Below, piece by piece: positions 6,138 through 12,467 of a DNA stretch of 16,807 nt. How positions within the stretch are numbered: the stretch's first letter is position 1; each line of letters opens with the position of its first letter. The notes under the pieces were generated by a model, which did no database searches, was not told the origin of the DNA, and saw nothing but the letters and a program-made list of their open reading frames with translations. Both the position numbers and the translations under genes were made by a program. Location of the stretch: the NCBI GenBank assembly GCA_900553545.1, contig USDP01000015.1:1-16807 (forward strand). Direction: 5' to 3'. Origin of the DNA: an uncultured Eubacteriales bacterium. GTDB taxonomy: Bacteria > Bacillota > Clostridia > Oscillospirales > Oscillospiraceae.

Positions 6138-7892
6138 ATGAAAAAGCTGCTTGCTCTCATCCTTGCCGCAACGCTGCTGCTCGCCTGTGCCATTCCGGCG
6201 CAGGCCGCAGATTCCCGCAAAGTGGAAGCCGCCGCAGTGCTCTATGACCTTGGCCTCTTCCAGGGCACCGGCACAAATGCCGACGGCACGCCCGATTTCA
6301 GCCTTGACCGCGCGGCGAAACGTGCCGAGGGCGTGACGCTCCTCGTCCGTCTGCTCGGCATCGGCGAAGAAACGCTGAAAAACGCGTCCGACGCGCCGTT
6401 CAGCGACGTGCCGGGGTGGGCAAAACCCTACGTCAACTTCGCCTACGAAAACGACCTGACAAAAGGCATCAGCGCCGACAAGCTCGGCGCGAACGACGCC
6501 GTCACCGCCGCGCAGTATCTGACGTTCGTCCTCCGCGCGATGGGCTACGTGTCCGGCGAGGATTTCGACTGGAGCGCATCGTGGGCGCTGACCGACCGCC
6601 TCGGCATCACGCACGGCGAATACAACGCAAAAACAAACAAGTCCTTCCAGCGCGGCGACGCGGCGCTCGTCTCGGCCTGCGCGCTGAAGGCCGCATGCAA
6701 AAACGGCAAAACGCTCTATGAAAACATCTTCGGCAAACGCCTGCCGGACGACCTGCGCGCGCAGCTCTCCGCCCTCGCGGGTGAGACGGCCCGCCGCGAC
6801 ACCTCCAAGGCCGCGGGCGGCTATGCTTCCTACCTCGATGAACTGGATCTGCCGGATCTTCTCGGCCAGCCGCAGTATTCGCAGAAGCAGATCTGCGCCA
6901 TGCAGGGCTACACGCTCGACCAGCTCAAGGATGCGATCTACACCGTCCCCGACATGATCCAATACCTTGTCGAAACAAATTATGGCGAAAACCCCGTCTG
7001 GGAAAACGACGTCCATTTCAGCGATGGCAGCTATGAGTGGGCCATCAACAAATCCGCCGCCGGGGCTAAGGACTCTGACTGCCCGAGCTGCGGCGCAGTT
7101 TCGAACCTGACGCGCTACATCCTCGAAGGGGACTACGACGACTGCGGCTACATCCTCTGGGGCACGTATGACAAGGAGAAAAACGAAACCAACGGCGGCC
7201 ACGTCATCAACTTCTATCAGGTCGGCAATCAGTATGTGACGTTCGACTATACGAGCGTCAGCGGCGGCAGCTTCCGTCCGAACGACACGAACTGCTGGGT
7301 CGTCGGCAGCACAAAGGCCATCGCCGAACAGGCTCGCAAGCAGGAGACCGACGCCTACACCATCCATACCATCGTGCTCGACCGCGGCGCGTACCGGATG
7401 CAGCTCCCGCTTGGCTGGCGGAACAAAACGACGGACAAGAGCTGCTATTTCACCGCCGGGGCCTATCGCTATGACGCGGAGCTGCTCTATCAGGACGCCA
7501 AATGGCAGCAGTCTTGCCCGAGCTTTGAATATCACCCGTTCTTCGACGATTCCGTCTCCATGGACGAGAGCCGCTATCCCGACTGGGCCTTCGACGGCAC
7601 GACCGACGAATACGGCACGCCGTCCGATGTTGCGGGCCTCTGCATCTACTATCGCGGCTTCACGATTGAGCCGGGGTATCGCTTCGGGCCGATCGAAGAA
7701 GGGCAGAGCATTCAGGTCTATCTGGACGGCGTCCGCCAGACGAATTTTACGCTCCAGAATAGCAGCCCCGCCACCTGCCGCCTGACGGTGCGGGAGGACG
7801 GAACCATTGTCTGCGGCCGCGCCAGCGCCGACACGACCATCTACATCCGCTGCGGCACGTCCGAGGGCCGCTACATCCTCGGCGGCCCTTAA
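6138..7892 (+). CDS. Secreted SLH-domain protein with transglutaminase-like domain
   Basis: This 584-residue protein has a signal peptide (MKKLLALILAATLLLACAIP, likely cut after AQA at 21-23). Three S-layer-homology-like repeats follow: residues ~28-75 (VLYDLGLFQGTG...LVRLLG), ~87-138 (PFSDVPGWAKPYVNFAYEND...LRAMGY) and ~147-190. SLH repeats bind secondary cell-wall polymer. The middle holds a plausible Cys-His-Asp triad of the transglutaminase/papain-like fold: CPSCGAVSNLTRYI (C318, possibly C315), GGHVINFYQ (H355) and VTFDYTS (D370). Their spacing fits that superfamily. A beta-rich C-terminal region (~540-584) resembles a small Ig-like domain. It could be a surface protease or cross-linking enzyme. 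C17 gives a poor lipobox (LLAC), so lipoprotein status is unlikely. GGAG at 6126-6129 supports the start. It follows the CmpB-family gene in an apparent two-gene operon. Confidence 0.85.
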   Translation: MKKLLALILAATLLLACAIPAQAADSRKVEAAAVLYDLGLFQGTGTNADGTPDFSLDRAAKRAEGVTLLVRLLGIGEETLKNASDAPFSDVPGWAKPYVNFAYENDLTKGISADKLGANDAVTAAQYLTFVLRAMGYVSGEDFDWSASWALTDRLGITHGEYNAKTNKSFQRGDAALVSACALKAACKNGKTLYENIFGKRLPDDLRAQLSALAGETARRDTSKAAGGYASYLDELDLPDLLGQPQYSQKQICAMQGYTLDQLKDAIYTVPDMIQYLVETNYGENPVWENDVHFSDGSYEWAINKSAAGAKDSDCPSCGAVSNLTRYILEGDYDDCGYILWGTYDKEKNETNGGHVINFYQVGNQYVTFDYTSVSGGSFRPNDTNCWVVGSTKAIAEQARKQETDAYTIHTIVLDRGAYRMQLPLGWRNKTTDKSCYFTAGAYRYDAELLYQDAKWQQSCPSFEYHPFFDDSVSMDESRYPDWAFDGTTDEYGTPSDVAGLCIYYRGFTIEPGYRFGPIEEGQSIQVYLDGVRQTNFTLQNSSPATCRLTVREDGTIVCGRASADTTIYIRCGTSEGRYILGGP

Positions 7893-7906
7893 CCGCCCGT
7901 TTTTTT
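7881..7906 (+). terminator. Short-stem terminator overlapping the stop codon
   Basis: GGCGG (7881-7885) pairs with CCGCC (7893-7897) around a 7-base loop containing the TAA stop of the SLH protein gene. Seven consecutive T (7900-7906) follow. The stem is short but GC-only. Confidence 0.5.
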
Positions 7907-7909
7907 GAA

Positions 7910-8288
7910 CCCATTCTTTTCTTTCTCCCTCAGAAAGAAAAGAACGGTTTCAATCTTCCAAGAAAAGAAAGAGGGCATTCAAAATCGGAAGTGCAAACCG
8001 TGCCGCCATCATGTGACAACTCATTGAATCGGCCCCATTTGCCCGCCCCAAATCACCTTTCCGCTGGCAACTACGCGCCGCACGCTATCTTGATGATGGC
8101 GGTCATTTCTCTGCCTGCGAATACGGCAAAATCTAAGACTTCCATGCGCCGCAAGTCCAGAGCAAGGCTCTGGTCGATAGAAGGGGTCCGGGGAAACCAT
8201 CCGAAAGGTTTCCCCGGTCGTCTCTTTCTTTTCTTGGCGGCGCGACACGGTTCTTTTCTTTCTCCGAATAGAGAAAGAAAAGAATGGG
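7910..8288. repeat. MITE-like inverted-repeat element, 379 bp, non-coding
   Basis: The 472 bases between the SLH gene and the dlt-like operon are mostly this element. Its ends are an 18-bp perfect terminal inverted repeat (7910-7927 and 8271-8288, CCCATTCTTTTCTTTCTC). Each end also folds on itself: 7914-7926 with 7932-7944 (13 bp) and 8251-8264 with 8271-8284 (14 bp). A second, inner 16-bp inverted repeat (7958-7973 with 8222-8237) nests inside. No transposase is encoded, and short open frames inside lack ribosome sites. I found no target-site duplication. The right end lies 20 bp before the operon's -35. It is probably a mobile or replicated intergenic repeat, inferred from structure only. 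Confidence 0.65.
8157..8217. repeat. Two hairpins inside the MITE-like element
   Basis: CCAGAGC/GCTCTGG (8157-8163 and 8167-8173, loop AAG) is followed by an 11-bp perfect stem CCGGGGAAACC/GGTTTCCCCGG (8188-8198 and 8207-8217, loop ATCCGAAA). The second hairpin leads directly into the pyrimidine-rich inner arm at 8222-8237, so on the plus strand it resembles an intrinsic terminator with a CTCTTTCTTTTCTT tail. Confidence 0.6.
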
Positions 8289-8307
8289 GTCGCAAAACCC
8301 CGCTCGC

Positions 8308-8336
8308 TTTACATTTTCCGCCGTGTGTGCTACAAT
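8308..8336 (+). promoter_or_regulatory. Promoter of the five-gene dlt-like operon
   Basis: TTTACA (8308-8313), a 17-bp spacer and TACAAT (8331-8336), with an extended -10 TG at 8328-8329, lie just past the repeat element. The expected start is near 8342-8344, giving a leader of about 22 nt before the ATG at 8365. Confidence 0.78.
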
Positions 8337-8364
8337 AAAACATCATTTTGAGGAGTGTGCCCTT

Positions 8365-9885
8365 ATGCAGAAAAACGTGCTGGAATATCTCGAGGCCTCT
8401 GCACGGCGCTGCCCGGATAAGACCGCCTTCACCGACGGCGCACGGAGCTTTACCTATGCGCAGCTACTCTCCTGCGCGAAGGGCCTCGGCACACACCTGG
8501 CCAGAACGGCCCCCTGTCTGCGCCGCCCCGTCGCGGTGCTCATCGGCCGCACCGCAGAGAGCATCGCGGCCATGCAGGGCGTGCTCTACGCCGGCGGCTG
8601 CTATGTCCCGATTGACGACCACATGCCAGAAGCGCGTATGCGCAAGATCTTCGAGCAGGTGCGCCCCGCCGCCATCGTCTTTGCCGAGGCCAACCGCGCC
8701 GCGGCCGAGCTGGTTGCCGACTGCGCGCCGCTGATCTTCATGGAGGATGGCTTCCAGACCGAGCCTGACGAGGCGCTCCTCGCCGCCCTTCGCGAACAGG
8801 TCATCGACCTCGATCCGCTCTACCTCCTCTTCACCTCCGGCTCCACCGGCACGCCCAAAGGCATCGTCATCCCGCACCGCGCGATGATCGACTTTGCCGA
8901 CTGGATGAGCGAATTCTGCGGCTACACCGAAGACGACGTCTTCGGCAATCAGGCGCCGTTCTACTTTGACCTCTCCTGTAAGGACGTCTACCAGACGCTC
9001 CGCCTCGGCGCGACGTGCCGCATTTTCGATAAAAAATACTTCACCTTCCCCATGCTCCTGCTTCAGGAGATGGAGAAGGCCAGCGTCACCGCCATCAACT
9101 GGGCGACCTCAGCGTTCCATCTCGTCGCCAGCTCCGGCGCGCTTGAAAAATACGCGCCCACCACATTAAAAAAAGCCGCCCTCGGCGGCGAGGCCCTTCA
9201 GGCCCGCTACGTCAACGCCTGGAAGGCTGCCGTCCCAGGACTCTCGGTCGTCAATATGTACGGTCCGACAGAGACGACCGTCGACTGCACGGCCATGCAC
9301 CTCACGCGCGACTATCGCGACGACGAAGCCATCCCCATCGGCGCAGCCTGCCGCAACATGCAGATCCTGCTGCTCGGCGAGGATGGCCAGCCGGTCGAAC
9401 CCGGCCAGCCGGGTGAGATCTGCGTCCGCGGCACCGGCGTCGCCAGCGGCTACTTCGGCGACCCGGAAAAGTCCGACGCCGTCTTCATCCAAAACCCCTG
9501 CAATCCCTATTTCCGCGATATTCTCTATAAGACCGGCGACCTCGCCGTCCAGCGCGAGGATGGTCTGCTCTATTTCCTCTCCCGGCGCGACGGGCAGATC
9601 AAGCACATGGGCTACCGCATCGAGCTGGGCGAAATTGAAGTCGCACTGCACAGCGTCCCCGGCATCCGCGCCGCCGCCTGTCTCTTTGACCAGACACGCG
9701 ACCGCATCCTCTGCATCTACGCCGGTTCGCCCGACAGCGCGGAGCTGGCGAAGGCCATGCGGAAGCTCGTGCCGAAATATATGCTCCCGAACATCTATGA
9801 AAAGCTCGACGCGCTGCCCTACAACGCCAACGGTAAGATCGACCGGGTGCAGCTGAAGGAGCGATATCTCCATGCAGAAAATTGA
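8365..9885 (+). CDS. DltA-like aminoacyl-adenylating ligase (acyl carrier protein loading)
   Basis: This 506-residue stand-alone adenylation enzyme would activate an acid with ATP and transfer it to the phosphopantetheine of the carrier protein at 10690-10917. All core motifs are intact: LLFTSGSTGTPKGI (P-loop-like), FYFDLS (D202, the residue that binds the substrate amino group in amino-acid activating members), NMYGPTETTVDCTA, LYKTGDLA, IKHMGYRIELGEIEVAL (hinge region) and NANGKIDR (catalytic K491). The length and overall pattern match DltA. However, the position of the Cys of DltA (C269 in the Bacillus cereus enzyme, motif CGE) is Gly274 here (LGGEAL), so D-alanine should not be assumed. 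AGGAG at 8351-8355 supports the start. It is the first gene of a tightly packed operon and overlaps the next gene by 14 bp. Confidence 0.9.
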   Translation: MQKNVLEYLEASARRCPDKTAFTDGARSFTYAQLLSCAKGLGTHLARTAPCLRRPVAVLIGRTAESIAAMQGVLYAGGCYVPIDDHMPEARMRKIFEQVRPAAIVFAEANRAAAELVADCAPLIFMEDGFQTEPDEALLAALREQVIDLDPLYLLFTSGSTGTPKGIVIPHRAMIDFADWMSEFCGYTEDDVFGNQAPFYFDLSCKDVYQTLRLGATCRIFDKKYFTFPMLLLQEMEKASVTAINWATSAFHLVASSGALEKYAPTTLKKAALGGEALQARYVNAWKAAVPGLSVVNMYGPTETTVDCTAMHLTRDYRDDEAIPIGAACRNMQILLLGEDGQPVEPGQPGEICVRGTGVASGYFGDPEKSDAVFIQNPCNPYFRDILYKTGDLAVQREDGLLYFLSRRDGQIKHMGYRIELGEIEVALHSVPGIRAAACLFDQTRDRILCIYAGSPDSAELAKAMRKLVPKYMLPNIYEKLDALPYNANGKIDRVQLKERYLHAEN

Positions 9886-10693
9886 GGCGTTTGCACAGGC
9901 CGCCGGGCTGCTTGGCGCGCAGCTCCGCCGCGGCGTTGTCACCAACAGCTTCCTCACCGCGGCCGACTGTGACCGCGAGGCCAAAACCGGCCTCTACGTC
10001 TACGAGGCGAACGGCGAGCTGCTCGTCTTCCGCGACCGGGGGACGCATTATATCCTGAACTTTTTCCTGCAGCAGGGCGCACATCCTACGCTTCCGGATG
10101 TTTCCAAACCTGTCGTCACCGAGCTGGCCTACCGGCCCAAGGATGCCGACGCGATGCTCAGTGCGGCGGCCTATTTCCGCGAGATCGGCTTCGAGGAAGT
10201 GCTCCGGCGCACCCGCAGGACACGCAGCGGAGCGTCTGCGGGCGTTCAGCGGGCCTCGCAGCAGGCCGTCAGCGCATCGCGCAGCGGGGTGTCTGCGGGA
10301 GCGGCAGCGGGGGAAGCTGCCGTCATGGACTTCCTGAAGCAGGAATTTTCAACGTTCACAGGCTGTCTTCCCACGGAGGACACTTTGCGCGAAGCCCTCG
10401 CCGCAGGACAGATTTTATGTGCCCAAGATGAGCGTGGCATCTGTGGCCTGCTGCACTTTGCGCCGGGCCGTGCCGCATCCGAACTCCGGCATCTCGCCGT
10501 CCGCGCGGACTGCCGCCGGCAGGGCATTGCAAACGCACTCTTTGACGCCTACATGTCCGTGACCGGCGGGCAGAAAAGCCTCGTCTGGGCGCGCATCGGC
10601 AACGAAGCTGCCGAACGCTTCTACGAAACACACGATTACCGGCCCGACGGATGGAATTCCGTCGTGCTGCAATATGGAGGAACCGAACAATGA
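9872..10693 (+). CDS. GNAT-family N-acetyltransferase with low-complexity linker
   Basis: This 273-residue protein has a C-terminal GNAT domain (~160-270): CGLLHFAPG, then LRHLAVRADCRRQGIANALF (acetyl-CoA pyrophosphate loop RxxGxA, residues ~206-224), then ARIGNEAAERFYETHDYRPD (the usual N...A..FYE..Y region). Residues 1-112 form a separate domain I cannot name. Its end (YFREIGFEEVLRRTRR) resembles the tail of a GNAT fold, so a degenerate tandem GNAT is possible. Residues ~113-150 are an Arg/Ser/Ala/Gly-rich linker. Lying between the ligase and carrier genes, it may acetylate the aminoacyl group on the carrier, or the sugar acceptor; this is inference. AAGGAG at 9856-9861 sits ten bases before the ATG. 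Its TGA overlaps the carrier gene's ATG by 4 bp. Confidence 0.82.
   Translation: MQKIEAFAQAAGLLGAQLRRGVVTNSFLTAADCDREAKTGLYVYEANGELLVFRDRGTHYILNFFLQQGAHPTLPDVSKPVVTELAYRPKDADAMLSAAAYFREIGFEEVLRRTRRTRSGASAGVQRASQQAVSASRSGVSAGAAAGEAAVMDFLKQEFSTFTGCLPTEDTLREALAAGQILCAQDERGICGLLHFAPGRAASELRHLAVRADCRRQGIANALFDAYMSVTGGQKSLVWARIGNEAAERFYETHDYRPDGWNSVVLQYGGTEQ
10223..10299 (+). repeat. In-frame 57-base spaced direct repeat in the GNAT linker
   Basis: CGCAGCGG-4N-TCTGCGGG occurs at 10223-10242 and again at 10280-10299, a 57-base (19-codon) offset. The repeats encode RSGASAG and RSGVSAG. This points to duplication in the linker between the two halves of the acetyltransferase. Confidence 0.6.
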
Positions 10694-10917
10694 GAGAACA
10701 AATCATCGAGATTTTAACCGAAATCTGCCCCGGCGTGGACTTTGAGCAGGAAACTTCCCTCATCGACGACGGCCTGATCGACTCGCTCGACATCGTCGCC
10801 GTTGTGACCGATTTAATGGACACGTTCGATGTCCAGCTCGGCGTGGATGACCTGACGCCGGAGAACTTCAACTCCGTCGACGCCATCTGCCAGCTCATCG
10901 AGCGCGCACAGGGCTGA
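10690..10917 (+). CDS. Acyl carrier protein (DltC-like)
   Basis: This 75-residue acidic helical protein carries the phosphopantetheine attachment serine in DDGLIDSLDIV (S32). The four-helix carrier pattern is complete: MREQIIEILTEICPGVDFEQ (helix 1), the DSL helix 2, LTPENFNSVDAICQLIERAQ (final helices). DSLDIV is closer to DltC and other D-alanyl-type carriers than to fatty-acid ACP (DSLDTVEL). It would present the activated acyl group made by the ligase at 8365-9885 to the membrane-bound MBOAT. GGAGG at 10676-10680 precedes the ATG by nine bases. Both ends overlap neighbours (4 bp with GNAT, 1 bp with MBOAT), indicating translational coupling. Confidence 0.93.
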   Translation: MREQIIEILTEICPGVDFEQETSLIDDGLIDSLDIVAVVTDLMDTFDVQLGVDDLTPENFNSVDAICQLIERAQG

Positions 10918-12458
10918 TGGCATTTACATCCGCCGCGTTCGTCGGGCTGACGGCGCTCGCCGCCGTGCTCTATTACGCGCTGCCAAAGCGTGCGCAGTGG
11001 TGCGTGCTCCTGCTGGCCAGTCTGACATTCTATCTGGCGGGCGGCATGAAGAGCATCGTCTGGCTGGTGCTGATCATTCTCATCACGTGGACAGCCGGAC
11101 TGCTGCTCGGGCGGCAGAACGCAAAAACGCCCGCCGACAAGGCCGAAAAGGCAGCCATCCAGCGCCGCAAGAAAATCATCTCAACTTTCTGCACAATTTC
11201 CTGTTTTGGCCTGCTTTTTGCGATGAAATATTGGAATTTCGCGCTGGAGCTGCTGCCCTCGGCGCTGGGTTCGCACATCCCGCGCTGGGATTTCCTCGTG
11301 CCGCTCGGGCTGTCTTTTTTCATTTTCCAGTCGATGAGTTACGTCATCGATGTTTACCGAAACAAGCAAAAATGTGAGAAAAATGTGCTGAAATACGCAC
11401 TTTTTGTCTCGTTTTTCCCGCAAATGGTGCAGGGGCCGATCAGCCGCTATGGCCAGCTGGCCCCGCAGCTGACGGCGGAGCACAGTCTCTGTTGGACGGA
11501 CATTCAGGCAGGCATCCAGCTTGCGCTCTGGGGCTATTTCAAAAAGCTCGTCATCGCCGACCGCGCCGCGATTCTGGTGAACAATGTCATTTCCGAAACC
11601 TGCCCCTACGGCGGCGCCGTGATCGCAACGGGCATTTTTTTCTATTGTATTCAACTTTATTGCGATTTTTCCGGCGGCATCGACATCACGCGCGGCGTGG
11701 CGCGCCTGTTCGGCATCGACATGGTGCAGAATTTCCGCCGTCCGCTGTTCGCCACATCCCTGACCGACTACTGGCGGCGCTGGCACATCACGCTGGGCAG
11801 CTGGATGCGTGATTACGTATTTTACCCGCTTTCCCTGTCGAAACCGTTCGGCAAACTCGGGAAATGGGCCAGAAAACACCTGAAGGGCACACCCGGAAAG
11901 ATCTTTGCGACCTCCGCCGCGACGTTCATCGTCTACCTCATCATTGGCATCTGGCACGGTGCAAACTTTCGCTACATCGCCTTCGGCCTCTGGAACGGTA
12001 CGCTCATCACGGCCTCGCTGCTGATGGAGCGCCGCTTCCTCGCGTGGAAATCCGCGCTGCACATCAACGACAAGTCCACGGGCTGGCGCATCTTTATGAC
12101 CGTGCGCACGGCGCTGCTCGTCTTCATCGGCCGCTACTTTACGCGCGCGCCGCGCCTGACAGTTGTATTTTCTCTGCTGAAAACCACGGTATTGCACCCG
12201 AATTTCGGGGAATTGCCGCACAAAATTCTGACGCTCGGCCTGACGGCGGGCGATCTGCTGATCGTCGCGGCGGGCATTCTGATCGTTCACATCGTGGAGT
12301 TCTTTGAGGAGCGCGGCACCGACGTCCGCGGCTGGCTCAACGCGAGAAAATCGTCCGTGCAGGTGCTGATTTTGCTGGTTTCTCTGCTGATTCTTGCTTT
12401 TTTCGGCATTTTCCGCAGCGGCTATATTTCGTCCGAGTTCATCTACGGGCAGTTCTGA
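10917..12458 (+). CDS. AlgI-like MBOAT O-acyltransferase
   Basis: This 513-residue polytopic membrane-bound O-acyltransferase would move the acyl group from the carrier protein across the membrane. Family motifs are clear: MVQGPISRYGQLAPQL, FCDFSGGIDI-like YCDFSGGIDITRGVARLFGI, YWRRWHITLGSWMRDYVFYP, and the catalytic histidine in GIWHGANFRYIAFGLWNG (H347). The N-terminal LTFYLAGGMKSIVWL segment and the length match the AlgI group (about 470-520 residues), longer than DltB (about 400). AlgI-type enzymes O-acetylate exopolysaccharides, while DltB transfers D-alanine; sequence alone does not say which donor this one takes. The start overlaps the carrier gene stop (TGATG), and no good ribosome site is present, so translation is probably coupled. 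Nine bases separate it from the next gene. Confidence 0.93.
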   Translation: MAFTSAAFVGLTALAAVLYYALPKRAQWCVLLLASLTFYLAGGMKSIVWLVLIILITWTAGLLLGRQNAKTPADKAEKAAIQRRKKIISTFCTISCFGLLFAMKYWNFALELLPSALGSHIPRWDFLVPLGLSFFIFQSMSYVIDVYRNKQKCEKNVLKYALFVSFFPQMVQGPISRYGQLAPQLTAEHSLCWTDIQAGIQLALWGYFKKLVIADRAAILVNNVISETCPYGGAVIATGIFFYCIQLYCDFSGGIDITRGVARLFGIDMVQNFRRPLFATSLTDYWRRWHITLGSWMRDYVFYPLSLSKPFGKLGKWARKHLKGTPGKIFATSAATFIVYLIIGIWHGANFRYIAFGLWNGTLITASLLMERRFLAWKSALHINDKSTGWRIFMTVRTALLVFIGRYFTRAPRLTVVFSLLKTTVLHPNFGELPHKILTLGLTAGDLLIVAAGILIVHIVEFFEERGTDVRGWLNARKSSVQVLILLVSLLILAFFGIFRSGYISSEFIYGQF

Positions 12459-12467
12459 GGAGGGCCT

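Noticed and set aside
6186..6188. Lipobox cysteine (C17) in the SLH protein signal peptide
   Set aside because: LLAC has an atypical -2 residue, and a better signal peptidase I site (AQA) lies shortly after.
6042..7535. Minus-strand 497-codon open frame opposite the SLH protein gene
   Set aside because: Shadow of a gene with signal peptide and SLH repeats; no motif or ribosome site.
7910..8288. CRISPR-like array suggested by repeated A/G- and C/T-rich tracts
   Set aside because: The repeats are inverted, not direct, not regularly spaced, and no cas gene is nearby.
7991..8338. Plus-strand 115-codon open frame in the intergenic region
   Set aside because: It runs across the hairpins and terminal repeats of the MITE-like element and lacks a ribosome site and any recognisable sequence.
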